64,000 nucleotides of DNA from Geojedonia sp051814705 (lineage in GTDB: Bacteria; Bacteroidota; Bacteroidia; Flavobacteriales; Flavobacteriaceae), in contig JBPWQW010000002.1 of assembly GCA_051814705.1 (NCBI GenBank), positions 62,001-126,000 on the forward strand, given 5' to 3'. Below, one piece after another: positions 1 through 9,367 of this stretch. The position numbers and the translations under genes are program-made. Numbering within the stretch: the stretch's first letter is position 1; every line of letters starts with the position of its first letter. Under the pieces are notes generated by a model, which worked only from the letters and a program-made list of their open reading frames with translations, was not told the DNA's origin and made no database searches.

Positions 1-1
1 A

Positions 2-913
2 CTGACTTCCAAAACTTGGAGGTTTGAACTCTTTTATTGGGATTATGGTATCGGAATTTTGATAGCCACCTTAATTCTGGCATTTACCTTGGGAAGTACT
101 GGAATTGAAGGCCGCTCTTTTATTGCGGATTTCGGCCAAGCCAATTCAGAAAGTTTAACTTCTGCTTTTATAGGAGGCGTAATCTTTAATCTAGCCAACA
201 TACTATTGGTTGCTGCCATCGCCATAGCTGGTATGTCTGTAGCCTTTCCCGTTGCTATTGGTATCGCTTTAGTTTTGGGTGTTTTGGTAAATTATATCGC
301 ATTCCCACAAGGAAACCCCATTTACATATTTGGGGGTGTCGCTTTAATTGTTTTGGCAATTTTAATCAACGCCAAAGCCTATGGGAAATTGCAAACAGCT
401 TCATTGGGAAAAGTTTCCAAAAAAGGCTTAGTTATATCGGTTATTAGTGGCTGTTTGATGGGTTTATTTTACAAATATGTGGCTGGTTCAATGGTAACCG
501 ATTTTAATATACCAGAAATGGGGAAACTCACTCCATACACAGCATTAGTTGTTTTTGCCGTCGGTGTGGTTGTGAGTAGTTTTATATTTAATACCATACA
601 AATGAAGCGTCCGTTTGTTGACCTTCCAGTTTCATTTAGTGATTATTTTAAAGGTAAATCGAAAGACCACTTAGTAGGTATTTTAGGTGGCGTGATATGG
701 AGTATAGGGATGTCCTTAAGTATTATTGCTTCAGGAAAAGCGGGACCAGCTATTTCCTACGGACTTGGACAAGGTGCAACTGTAGTAGCTGCTATTTGGG
801 GAATTTATGTTTGGAAAGAATTTGACAAAGCACCCTCTGGCACCAAAACCATGTTGAACATCATGTTGCTTTTGTACATCGCTGGGCTTACCATGATTAT
901 TATCTCTAAATAA
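2..913 (+). CDS. GRP/DMT-type sugar permease, 5' partial
   Basis: The reading frame is open to the left edge of the window, so the gene starts upstream; the TTG at 59 is internal, not a start. The visible 303 residues are almost entirely hydrophobic with about nine to ten membrane segments, and begin with a Trp-rich stretch (WRFELFYWDYGIG) typical of the glucose/ribose-porter (GRP) branch of the drug/metabolite transporter superfamily, which also includes plant ureide permeases. It would act in the inner membrane as a uniporter or proton symporter for a small sugar-like solute. Downstream are a deacetylase and a rhamnosidase on the same strand, which suggests a sugar substrate, possibly rhamnose, but nothing in the sequence fixes specificity. 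The family call is fairly safe; the substrate is inference. Confidence 0.8.
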   Translation: MTSKTWRFELFYWDYGIGILIATLILAFTLGSTGIEGRSFIADFGQANSESLTSAFIGGVIFNLANILLVAAIAIAGMSVAFPVAIGIALVLGVLVNYIAFPQGNPIYIFGGVALIVLAILINAKAYGKLQTASLGKVSKKGLVISVISGCLMGLFYKYVAGSMVTDFNIPEMGKLTPYTALVVFAVGVVVSSFIFNTIQMKRPFVDLPVSFSDYFKGKSKDHLVGILGGVIWSIGMSLSIIASGKAGPAISYGLGQGATVVAAIWGIYVWKEFDKAPSGTKTMLNIMLLLYIAGLTMIIISK

Positions 914-1011
914 GTATAGAAGGTAAAAAATCTTTAATTTAGACTGTGAAGCGACCTTATCTTTTGCCTGTTATTTGTAGAGGAAGGTATTTGGATTGAA
1001 AAATAAAAATT

Positions 1012-1830
1012 ATGTCGATGAAAAAATGGATACTGGTTTTTAGCCCCTTGTTATTGGTATTTACGAATAACTGGGCTACTGATTCAAATACATATAGTAA
1101 TAAGATCTTAATGGCTGTTTTTGCGCATTCGGATGATGAACTTATGGTATCGCCAATCTTGAATAAATATGCAGAATTGGGTGTGAAAGTCTATTTGGTG
1201 ACCGTTACAGATGGTTCAAAAGGGGTAACGCCTCATGCCAATATTCCGGCAGGAGACTCGCTAGCAAAAGTACGTGTCGAGGAGACCGCATGCACGGCGA
1301 TAACGCTGGGTATCAACCCTCCTATTCAGCTTGGTTATGAAGACGGGAATCTGGCTTCTATGGAACATCTGTTTTCACTTCACAAACAAATCGACAGTCT
1401 TTTTAATCAATACAAACCCGATGTCGTGATTACTTTTGGTCCTGATGGGAGCTATGGGCATCCCGATCATCGCATGGTCGGTAATGTTGTTACAGAAGTA
1501 GTTCAGGAAGGCAAATATGCGTACCCAAAACAGCTACTCTATATTGGTTTTCCAAATGAAGTAATTGAGTCCTTACCACCCTTGAACACGGAAATTGTAA
1601 ATTGGTATAAGAAGCATTTGCATACCACCCAAAAAGAATTCCTTACTTACAGGATACCTTATTCTGAAGCCAATCTCAAAACGGGTCGGGAAGCTTTAGG
1701 ATGTTGTAAATCCCAATTTACACCTGAAGTGATGGATGAAATTTTTGTGGTTATGGCACAACATAAAGGATTGCTTTATTTTCGTCCTTGGCTCGGATCA
1801 AATACAATTAAGTATGACATTTTTGAATGA
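1012..1830 (+). CDS. Secreted PIG-L family deacetylase
   Basis: 272 residues with an N-terminal hydrophobic signal segment (about residues 4-20). The PIG-L / GlcNAc deacetylase zinc signature is visible as AHSDDE near residue 38 and HPDH near residue 156, giving the His-Asp-Asp-His set used by N-acetylglucosaminyl-PI, mycothiol and bacillithiol deacetylases. The family removes acetyl groups from N-acetylated sugars or related amides using a single zinc ion. The signal segment places it in the periplasm or at the envelope. It sits 98 bp after a sugar permease and before a TIM-barrel lipoprotein and a rhamnosidase, so it may trim N-acetyl groups from the same glycoconjugate. ATG 1012 and ATG 1018 are both possible starts. 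Family confident, substrate unknown. Confidence 0.82.
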   Translation: MSMKKWILVFSPLLLVFTNNWATDSNTYSNKILMAVFAHSDDELMVSPILNKYAELGVKVYLVTVTDGSKGVTPHANIPAGDSLAKVRVEETACTAITLGINPPIQLGYEDGNLASMEHLFSLHKQIDSLFNQYKPDVVITFGPDGSYGHPDHRMVGNVVTEVVQEGKYAYPKQLLYIGFPNEVIESLPPLNTEIVNWYKKHLHTTQKEFLTYRIPYSEANLKTGREALGCCKSQFTPEVMDEIFVVMAQHKGLLYFRPWLGSNTIKYDIFE

Positions 1831-1945
1831 CAAACGGGTAATTGAGAAGGTATAAATCAGTATCTGAATACATGTTTCATATCAGCGCAATAGAGATTTA
1901 AACTCTTGGAGATTTTAATAAACATAAAACTTGACAACTTATAGC

Positions 1946-3271
1946 ATGCAAATCCATAAAACATTTAGAATTTCCTCATCCATTTTTTTACTGGGATTAT
2001 TAATCTTGTTTTGTATTGGTTGCGCAGGAGGTCCTGAAAAAAATATTGAACGGGGACAAAAACAGACTAAACTTGCCGATGAGTTTGTTATTTATGCCTA
2101 TTCTGGCCCACCTGTCGAAGAAGTAAATATTGAACGTTACCGCGAGATAGCCGATGCGGGGATTGATGTTCTGGTACCAGGTAACGGGACTTTTACGATA
2201 GAACAAAACCTTAAAGCCCTTGATCTGGCTCATGAAGTAGGCATTAGAATTATTCCACTAGATACCATGTTTTATCCTGTAACGGCTGAAACCTATAAGA
2301 ATCCCAAAACTATCTCGAAGTTGATAGCTGCTTATAAAGACCACCCGGCTTTTGCGGGTTATTTATTAAATGACGAGCCGACCGCCAGTCTGTTTCCCGC
2401 CCTGAAAACTGTTTGTGATATGTTTAGGGCAAAAGACTCTGTGCATGAACCCTATATTAATTTGTTTCCTTCTTATGCAAGCCCTAATCAACTAGGGGTA
2501 GAGGATTTTCACACCTATATTAGTGACTATATAGAAACTGTTGATCCAGGGGTATTTTCTTATGATTTTTACGCCTTACTCGAAAAATCAACCTTATTCG
2601 ATGCATGGTACAGCGACCTGATGATGGTACGTGAAGCAACACAAAAAGCTAATATCCCTTTTATTGTTTTCGTTCAAAGTCAAGGTATAAGAGGAATTCT
2701 TCGTGTACCAAACAGGGCTGAAATTCTCTGGCAAGTGAACACAGCTTTAGCTTATGGAGCAAGGGGATTTGGATGGTTTACGTATTGGACACCAACACCA
2801 ACTCAGGGATTAGTCCAAAAGGTAGAGGAAGAGATGGTCATAACCGAACCCCATTATAATGCTATGATAGATAGTACTGGCAAACGCACGGAAATTTACA
2901 ATTATGTTCGTGAAGCCAATTTATATCTTCGGAAAGCGGGAAGGGGTCTTATTGGCTGGGAAAACAAAGAGGTTGCCCGTTATGAATCAGGAAAACTACT
3001 GGGAACGGGGTCTTCTCCTTTTGTCACACCCATAGGAGATGAGGCAAATCTTGTTATAGGAACATTCAGAAAAGGTGACAAACTCCGTATTGTCATCTCA
3101 AATAGTAATTTTGATAAGCCTTCAAAATTTTCTCTAAACCTATCCCAAAACTGGAAATGGGATCGTGTTTTTACATCGATAAACGCAAAGCAGAAAGATA
3201 AAAAAGAACCCTTGAGAGAATGGTATATTGATGCGGGTGGTTCAGTGTTGATTGATTTAAAACAACTTTGA
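1946..3271 (+). CDS. TIM-barrel glycoside-hydrolase-like lipoprotein
   Basis: I start at ATG 1946 because this puts the signal sequence and a lipobox-like I-G-C (Cys about 25 residues in) at the N-terminus; the frame is open further up to a TTG at 1931. After lipidation the protein would be tethered to the envelope. The body has the alternating strand/helix pattern of a beta/alpha barrel, with GYLLNDEP near residue 141, a place where GH-A-type hydrolases often carry the acid/base Glu, and an aromatic WFTYWTPTPTQ loop near residue 280. The last 100 residues look like a small beta-rich domain. I cannot assign a GH family. Its position between a PIG-L deacetylase and a rhamnosidase suggests carbohydrate processing; a non-catalytic binding role is also possible. 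Confidence 0.6.
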   Translation: MQIHKTFRISSSIFLLGLLILFCIGCAGGPEKNIERGQKQTKLADEFVIYAYSGPPVEEVNIERYREIADAGIDVLVPGNGTFTIEQNLKALDLAHEVGIRIIPLDTMFYPVTAETYKNPKTISKLIAAYKDHPAFAGYLLNDEPTASLFPALKTVCDMFRAKDSVHEPYINLFPSYASPNQLGVEDFHTYISDYIETVDPGVFSYDFYALLEKSTLFDAWYSDLMMVREATQKANIPFIVFVQSQGIRGILRVPNRAEILWQVNTALAYGARGFGWFTYWTPTPTQGLVQKVEEEMVITEPHYNAMIDSTGKRTEIYNYVREANLYLRKAGRGLIGWENKEVARYESGKLLGTGSSPFVTPIGDEANLVIGTFRKGDKLRIVISNSNFDKPSKFSLNLSQNWKWDRVFTSINAKQKDKKEPLREWYIDAGGSVLIDLKQL

Positions 3272-3401
3272 TATGAGGGTTCCAGCTCTGAAAGAGATTA
3301 ACAAGTTTAAATTCAAGTGATAATTACGAATTTTAGAATAATAAGGCAGAGATGAGGTTTATAATTATTGGTTGAATGGCTTATTTAATAACATTAAAAA
3401 A

Positions 3402-5822
3402 ATGAAACTATTTATTTCAATCCTATTAATCGGAACATTTGGGTTTTCAATCAATCCAATGATGGCCCAACAGTCAAAAGAGAAATGGGATGCCCAATGG
3501 ATTACCGGACCCGGATTATCTATTAGTAGCTTTAACGCCATAACGGACCATACTCTTAGAGAGTATGGAGTTTTCAAATTCAGAAAGACCATAAAGCTAA
3601 ATGAAAAACCTTCATCTTTTGTAATCCATGTTTCCGCTGATAATCGTTACAAGCTTTTTGTCAATGAAAAACAAGTCTCTCAAGGGCCTGCCCGAGGCGA
3701 TTTATATTTCTGGAATTATGAAACCATTGATATAGCTTCTGAACTACATGAAGGCGTCAACACAATAGCCGCCGTAGTTTGGAATGATGGCCCATATAAA
3801 CCCGAAGCACAGATTAGCAATCTGACCGCGTTTATTCTTCAGGGAGAAACTGAGGCTGAAAAAATTCTAAACACTAATAATTCTTGGAAAACCATAAAAG
3901 ACAATAGCTATCAACCACTAGAAGTAAGGGTTCAGGGATATTATGTAGCCGGCCCTGGAGAATTGGTGAATATGCACCAACACATAAAAGACTGGTACAA
4001 AATAGATTGCGATGATCAACAATGGGTAAATGCTCCTGTCTTGGGCACTGGTGTTTTAAAAGAATCAGCCATCATCGCAACCGATTGGATGTTAGTACCT
4101 TCTACTTTACCTCAAATGGAAATGACGGTGCAACGGTTGTCGTCTACACGAAAAGCGGAAGGTGTCCAGGTTTCTGATAAATTTCCGGCTGTAAAGACAA
4201 CAGTAACCATACCCGCCAATACCACGGCTAAAATTCTCTTGGACCAGGAATATCTCACCAATGCCTATCCTACCTTAATTTTTAGTGAAGGTCTAGACGC
4301 CCAGATAGAAATGGGTTATTCGGAGGGACTGTATATCCATAAGGACGAAAAACTAGATGGTTTTCGGTTGCCATTGCTTCCCAAAGGCAATCGCGATGAA
4401 GTGGATGGAAAAATATTTATTGGCAAAACAGATCGTATGATCTCAGATGGGACTACCAATCAGGAATATAGCCCCTTATGGTGGAGGACTTACCGTTACA
4501 TCCAACTATCCGTACAAACCAAAGATGAGCCTCTAGTTATCGATGATATTTATGGAACCTTTACGGGTTACCCATTTAAATTAAAATCAAATCTCAAAGT
4601 AGATTCTCCAGAAATCGCTAAGATACTGGAAATAGGATGGAGAACGGCCAGACTCTGCGCCTTTGATACCTATATGGATTGTCCTTACTATGAACAATTG
4701 CAATATATAGGGGATGCGAGGATACAAGCTATAGTTTCCTATTTTAACACAGAGGATGATAGATTAGCTCGAAATGCCCTTACGCTTATGGATCACTCGC
4801 GTATTGCAGAAGGTATTACGCTAAGTCGCTATCCAACAGACCTCGATCAGCAAATCCCTACTTTTTCACTTTTGTGGATCGCGATGCTTCATGATTATTA
4901 TATGTACCGACCAGACAGCCTCTTTATCAAGAACAAACTTCCCGGATCCCGACAAGTGCTTTCTTTTTTTGAAAAATATCAACAAGAAGATGGGTCTTTG
5001 AAAGGCGTACCCTACTGGTTGTTCTCAGATTGGGCGGAAGGTAAAGGATGGAAATCGGGAATGGCCCCAATTGGAAAAAACGGAGAGTCTGCGCTTTTAG
5101 ATTTACAACTTCTTGGTGCCTATCAATTGGCTAGTGAATTGGAAAATCAATTAGGGTTGAAAGATTTTGCTCGATTGTATTCAGACCGAGCCAAACAACT
5201 TAAAAATACCATTCATCAAAACTATTGGGATTCTGAAAAGAATCTTTATGCAGATACTGCCGACAAGGATGTTTTCTCTCAACATACCAACACACTGGCC
5301 ATTCTTTACGGTGTAATTACTGGTGATAAAGCGACAACATTGGCTAAAAAAATGTTACAAGATGCTTCGCTGGTTTCAGCTTCAATATATTTTAAGTACT
5401 ATCTGCATCTAGCTTTGGTGAAAGCTGGGCTTGGAAATGAGTATCTTAATTGGTTGGACAAATGGCGGGAAAACATACAGCTAGGACTTACGACTTGGGC
5501 TGAAGCTTCAAATGTAAGTATGTCGCGATCAGATTCTCATGCATGGGGATCAAGTCCCAATATCGAATTTTACCGTGTCATTCTTGGAATTGACAGTGAT
5601 GCACCAGGCTTTTCTAAAATTAAAATAGAACCCCATCTGGGTGCTATCAAATCCATAAGTGGCGAAATGCCACACCCAAATGGAAAGATATCAGTTAAAT
5701 ATCGCCTTAACGACGGAAAATTGGAAGCAACTATAATAATTCCGGAAAACACCGAGGGAACCTTTATATGGGCAGATAAAAAATACCCACTACAAGGAGG
5801 TGAAAATATGTTTAAAATATAA
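3402..5822 (+). CDS. Alpha-L-rhamnosidase-like enzyme (GH78 type)
   Basis: The start is set at ATG 3402, which gives a clean signal peptide ending near MMAQQ; the open frame runs back to a TTG at 3372. The mature enzyme would be periplasmic. About 806 residues follow the GH78 plan: N-terminal beta-sandwich domains (residues about 30-400, with the jelly-roll region holding the family's Asn-rich sheet), then an (alpha/alpha)6 barrel from about 410 to 730, and a C-terminal beta-sandwich. The barrel entrance carries DCPYYEQLQYIGDAR near residue 430, matching the GH78 'DCP..E...GDA' signature that contains the general-acid Glu. It would release terminal L-rhamnose. The regulator and rhamnose catabolic operon immediately downstream support that substrate. 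Confidence 0.85.
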   Translation: MKLFISILLIGTFGFSINPMMAQQSKEKWDAQWITGPGLSISSFNAITDHTLREYGVFKFRKTIKLNEKPSSFVIHVSADNRYKLFVNEKQVSQGPARGDLYFWNYETIDIASELHEGVNTIAAVVWNDGPYKPEAQISNLTAFILQGETEAEKILNTNNSWKTIKDNSYQPLEVRVQGYYVAGPGELVNMHQHIKDWYKIDCDDQQWVNAPVLGTGVLKESAIIATDWMLVPSTLPQMEMTVQRLSSTRKAEGVQVSDKFPAVKTTVTIPANTTAKILLDQEYLTNAYPTLIFSEGLDAQIEMGYSEGLYIHKDEKLDGFRLPLLPKGNRDEVDGKIFIGKTDRMISDGTTNQEYSPLWWRTYRYIQLSVQTKDEPLVIDDIYGTFTGYPFKLKSNLKVDSPEIAKILEIGWRTARLCAFDTYMDCPYYEQLQYIGDARIQAIVSYFNTEDDRLARNALTLMDHSRIAEGITLSRYPTDLDQQIPTFSLLWIAMLHDYYMYRPDSLFIKNKLPGSRQVLSFFEKYQQEDGSLKGVPYWLFSDWAEGKGWKSGMAPIGKNGESALLDLQLLGAYQLASELENQLGLKDFARLYSDRAKQLKNTIHQNYWDSEKNLYADTADKDVFSQHTNTLAILYGVITGDKATTLAKKMLQDASLVSASIYFKYYLHLALVKAGLGNEYLNWLDKWRENIQLGLTTWAEASNVSMSRSDSHAWGSSPNIEFYRVILGIDSDAPGFSKIKIEPHLGAIKSISGEMPHPNGKISVKYRLNDGKLEATIIIPENTEGTFIWADKKYPLQGGENMFKI

Positions 5823-5829
5823 ACTTAAA

Positions 5830-5846
5830 CAACATTTTCAATGTTG
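5830..5846. terminator. Small hairpin between convergent genes
   Basis: CAACATT and AATGTTG form a perfect 7-bp stem with a 3-nt loop just after the rhamnosidase stop, with short flanking AAAC/GTTT that could lengthen it. There is no clear T-run on either strand, so it is only a weak candidate for a bidirectional terminator between the convergent rhamnosidase and GntR genes. Confidence 0.35.
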
Positions 5847-5887
5847 CGTTTAGATTACCCAGACTAAAAGTGACTAAACTATTTAAA

Positions 5888-6934
5888 TCAAACTGAATTT
5901 CTGTCAATAAAATTAAAAGGGACTTTGAACTTTCCTTTTTCTTTATTTAGAATCATGCTGGCCGCTTTTTCTCCCATTATCTTAAAGTTTGTGGAGATGA
6001 CGGTAATACCCAAGAGCTCTTTTAAAGCAGTGTCATTATATGAAATGACGCCAATATCGGTGCCTAAAACAAATTCTTCTTCTCTAATTTGTTTTACTAA
6101 ATTCACTAAATCTGCTTCTTCAATAGTGATGAATAGATCTCCATTTTTAAGAACCATATCCTCAAAGACTGTGTCAATAATTTCAAAATCGATAGAGTTT
6201 TCAACACAAAATTTTCTAAACCCGTGTAAAATTTTCCTAGGAAAAGGATAAACGGCTTTCTCTGGGTAAATTAAAACTAATTTTTTGTATTTAGATATTT
6301 TTGCTAGACCGGCTTTTAAGGCAAAATAAATATCATTTTCAAAATCTTGATAAATTTCAACAATATCGCCTTCTATTCCCGGATTAATATTATCTAGAAT
6401 AATTAATTTTTCACTCGGTATTTTCTTTAACATTTTAACAATATCGTCTGTAAAGCTGACATGTTTTAAATCTTCTGTCTTAAAATGAGGCATAATGACA
6501 AAGTAATCATAAGCCGCTTTGTGTTTGTCGAGCAAATTCAAAAACAAAGATTCGTCGCAATGATAAATATGAAGATCGGTCTGGCAATTTCCCCCAATAG
6601 CATTCATAAACGAATTAAATGTTTTCATTTTATAGGAACTTAACTTATTAATAAGAAATAAGATATTTACCTTAGAAAGCAATTTGTTTTGGGTAATATA
6701 ATAGCCTTTTCCTCTAATGGATGTAATGATATTTCGTTCTTTTAAAATACTATAAGCTTTTTCAACCGTATCTCTGGATAAATAAAATTCCTCACTGAAC
6801 ATATTGATTGATGGAATTTTTTGATCTATGGCAAGATTGCCTATGGATATATTGTAGATGATTGAATTTACAATTTGCTGATACTTAGGTACCCGTAAGT
6901 TTTCATCAATGTTAATAAACTTTATTATTTCCAT
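5888..6934 (-). CDS. GntR-family regulator with LacI-like sensor domain
   Basis: 348 residues. Residues about 10-80 form a winged helix of the GntR type (YQQIVNSIIYNISIGNLAIDQ ... SRDTVEKAYSILKERNII ... GKGYYI). The remainder is a periplasmic-binding-protein-like alpha/beta domain ending in a 'GEKAASMIL' segment, as in LacI/GntR chimeric sugar regulators common in Bacteroidota. It is divergent from the rhamnose catabolic operon, with 246 bp between the two starts, and convergent with the rhamnosidase. The natural reading is a local regulator that senses L-rhamnose or a phosphorylated intermediate. I did not find a convincing operator palindrome in the intergenic region. Confidence 0.85.
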   Translation of the reverse strand: MEIIKFINIDENLRVPKYQQIVNSIIYNISIGNLAIDQKIPSINMFSEEFYLSRDTVEKAYSILKERNIITSIRGKGYYITQNKLLSKVNILFLINKLSSYKMKTFNSFMNAIGGNCQTDLHIYHCDESLFLNLLDKHKAAYDYFVIMPHFKTEDLKHVSFTDDIVKMLKKIPSEKLIILDNINPGIEGDIVEIYQDFENDIYFALKAGLAKISKYKKLVLIYPEKAVYPFPRKILHGFRKFCVENSIDFEIIDTVFEDMVLKNGDLFITIEEADLVNLVKQIREEEFVLGTDIGVISYNDTALKELLGITVISTNFKIMGEKAASMILNKEKGKFKVPFNFIDRNSV

Positions 6935-7149
6935 AGGTTAATATTTTATGAAAGAGAAATAACAGATAGAATCCTTTTTGCTTTTGACAAGAAAAAGAAT
7001 AAAGGGCGTATCAATCTACCACAAATAAAAACAAATTAAACCAGTATTCAAAATTTAGCGCAACTGCATAAAGCCCAAATTATAGCATTCAAATTGTTTC
7101 AGTTTTTGCATACAGTACGCTACAGGATAGAAACTCCTTTTTGTTAATC

Positions 7150-7157
7150 TATTTTTG
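7150..7157 (+). promoter_or_regulatory. Candidate -7 element for the rhamnose operon
   Basis: TATTTTTG matches the Bacteroidota -7 consensus TAnnTTTG exactly and ends 23 bases before the ATG at 7181. No good -33 TTTG is visible at the usual spacing, so this is tentative. Confidence 0.4.
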
Positions 7158-7180
7158 CTATAAACACATTATGAGTGCTT

Positions 7181-9286
7181 ATGAATAATATTGTAAAAAA
7201 ATTTGAACACGTAGATTACTTATGGGATGATGACATAGCAAAGACTTTGGGAAATGATGAAGTCGCTCTGTTTTTGTACCGCTCCAATATATTAGGTGCC
7301 GATTTAAGAATCACCAATTACGGTGGCGGCAATACAAGTTGTAAAACGATTGAAAAAGACCCATTAACGAACAAAGATGTAGAGGTGATGTGGGTAAAAG
7401 GTTCAGGTGGTGATATAGGAACCTTAACGCGCTCAGGAATTGCAGGACTTTATACAAACAGACTTCGTGAATTAAAAAATGTGTACCAAGGGCTTCATGA
7501 TGAAGACCGTATGGTTGGATTGTTTAATCACTGCATTTATGATTTAAACAGTAAAGCTCCTTCTATAGACACGCCATTACATGGCTTATTGCCTTTTAAA
7601 CATATAGATCATTTACACCCAGATGCCTTAATAGCAGTAGCCGCAGCAAAAGACAGCGAAAAAGTAACTAAAGAAATTTGGGGCGATACCATGGGTTGGG
7701 TGCCTTGGCAAAAACCAGGATTTGATTTAGGGCTTCAATTAGAAAAATGTTTAAACGATAACCCAGGTATTCGAGGCATAGTTTTAGGAAGCCATGGATT
7801 ATTTACTTGGGGTGATACGTCATATTCATGTTATATCAATAGTTTGGAAGTTATTGAGCAGGCTTCAAAATATATTGAAAAGAAAATTAAAGAAAAAGGC
7901 TCTGTTTTTGGAGGTCAAAAAGTAAAGAGCCTACCAAAAGCAGAACGTTTAGAAAAGGCATCACAGATCATGCCCTTACTAAGAGGTCTGTGCTCATCAG
8001 AAAACAGGATGATAGGTCATTTTTCTGACAGTGATATTGTATTGGAATATATTAATAGCAACGATTTGGATAGGTTGGCTCCTATGGGAACCTCCTGTCC
8101 AGATCATTTTTTAAGAACAAAAATTCAGCCTTTAGTTTTAAATTTAGAAACAGGCGAAGATTTAAATAATACCGAAGCGGTTTTAACAAAGCTAAAACCT
8201 GCTTTTGAAGCTTATCGGGCAGAATACGCCAAGTATTACAACACTTGTAAACGAGAAAATAGTCCTGCTATGCGCGACCCCAACCCTGTTATTATCATTT
8301 ATCCAGGGATTGGAATGTTTAGTTTTGCAAAAAACAAACAAACAACGCGTGTTGCGAGTGAGTTTTATACCAATGCCATCAATGTGATGCGGGGCGCTGA
8401 AGCGATTTCGGCTTATACCTCATTACCAAGGCAAGAAGCTTTTGATATTGAATATTGGTTATTGGAAGAAGCCAAATTACAGCGTATGCCAAAAGAACAG
8501 CCTTTATCCCGTAAGGTCGCTTTGGTTACTGGAGCTGGAGGTGGTATCGGTAAAGCAATTGCCGATAAATTAGCTGCAGAAGGTGCTAATGTTGTACTTA
8601 CTGATATTGCAGAAGACAGACTTATTGCGGCCCATGCCACCTTTAAACCAGATGTGTCAACGTATGTAGTTTGTGATGTCACTAAAATGGCTTCCATTGA
8701 AGCAGCTTATAAAAAAGCCTGTATAGAATTTGGAGGCGTCGATATTGTGGTTCACAGTGCCGGATTGGCCATATCCAAATCTTTGGAAGACACGACAGAA
8801 AAAGACTGGGAATTGTTACAAAATATTTTAGTAAAAGGCCAATTTGAATTAGCACAACAGTGTGTCGCCATTATGCGTAAACAAAATTTAGGCGGCAATT
8901 TTGTTAGTATTGCCAGTAAAAACGGTTTAGTTTCTGGGCCCAATAATGTGGCTTATGGAACTGCAAAAGCAGCCCAACAACATATGTCGAGATTACTAGC
9001 TGCAGAACTTGGCAAAGATAAGATTCGCGTAAACGTTGTCAATCCAGATGGTGTAATCGTGGGCAGCAAGATTTGGGAAGGTGCTTGGGCTGAAGGCAGA
9101 GCAAAGGCTTATGGTATTACAGTAGAAGAGTTACCAGCCCATTATGCAAAACGAAATTTATTAAATGAAATCATTTACCCTGAAGATATAGCTAATAGTG
9201 TTTTCACTTTAGTGGCAATATTAAACAAATCCACAGGAAACATTATAAATGTCGATGGTGGAATGGCAAACGCTTTTGTAAGATAA
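7181..9286 (+). CDS. Fused rhamnulose-1-phosphate aldolase / lactaldehyde dehydrogenase (SDR)
   Basis: About 701 residues with two domains. Residues about 1-430 are a class II aldolase related to RhaD/FucA, with a metal-binding His cluster near residues 134-146 (HGLLPFKHIDHLHPDA) and a second His in LGSHGLF. Residues about 440-701 are a short-chain dehydrogenase with the Rossmann motif TGAGGGIG, a catalytic Ser (SIASKNG) and YGTAK as the YxxxK pair. The aldolase splits L-rhamnulose-1-phosphate into DHAP and L-lactaldehyde and the SDR half oxidises lactaldehyde to L-lactate with NAD(P)+, so the aldehyde is handed on within one polypeptide. I chose ATG 7181 over the GTG two codons upstream. It is the first gene of the operon, followed by a hairpin before the isomerase. 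Confidence 0.93.
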   Translation: MNNIVKKFEHVDYLWDDDIAKTLGNDEVALFLYRSNILGADLRITNYGGGNTSCKTIEKDPLTNKDVEVMWVKGSGGDIGTLTRSGIAGLYTNRLRELKNVYQGLHDEDRMVGLFNHCIYDLNSKAPSIDTPLHGLLPFKHIDHLHPDALIAVAAAKDSEKVTKEIWGDTMGWVPWQKPGFDLGLQLEKCLNDNPGIRGIVLGSHGLFTWGDTSYSCYINSLEVIEQASKYIEKKIKEKGSVFGGQKVKSLPKAERLEKASQIMPLLRGLCSSENRMIGHFSDSDIVLEYINSNDLDRLAPMGTSCPDHFLRTKIQPLVLNLETGEDLNNTEAVLTKLKPAFEAYRAEYAKYYNTCKRENSPAMRDPNPVIIIYPGIGMFSFAKNKQTTRVASEFYTNAINVMRGAEAISAYTSLPRQEAFDIEYWLLEEAKLQRMPKEQPLSRKVALVTGAGGGIGKAIADKLAAEGANVVLTDIAEDRLIAAHATFKPDVSTYVVCDVTKMASIEAAYKKACIEFGGVDIVVHSAGLAISKSLEDTTEKDWELLQNILVKGQFELAQQCVAIMRKQNLGGNFVSIASKNGLVSGPNNVAYGTAKAAQQHMSRLLAAELGKDKIRVNVVNPDGVIVGSKIWEGAWAEGRAKAYGITVEELPAHYAKRNLLNEIIYPEDIANSVFTLVAILNKSTGNIINVDGGMANAFVR

Positions 9287-9310
9287 TTTTTTGTGTTAGT
9301 TTAGTGTGAT

Positions 9311-9350
9311 AAAACTTCCATAAATATCCTAGATTTTCTATGGAAGTTTT
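9311..9350 (+). terminator. Intra-operon hairpin with T-run
   Basis: AAAACTTCCATA (9311-9322) pairs perfectly with TATGGAAGTTTT (9339-9350), a 12-bp stem with a 16-nt loop followed by more T residues (TTCTTTATTA). It has the form of an intrinsic terminator, yet it lies between the aldolase fusion and rhamnose isomerase, only 17 bases before the isomerase ATG. It may reduce rather than end transcription of the downstream genes, or protect the 3' end of a processed aldolase mRNA. Confidence 0.65.
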
Positions 9351-9367
9351 TTCTTTATTAAGATATT

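Noticed and set aside
59..61. TTG at 59 as the start of the first permease
   Set aside because: The frame is open to the window edge and the residues before it match the family N-terminus.
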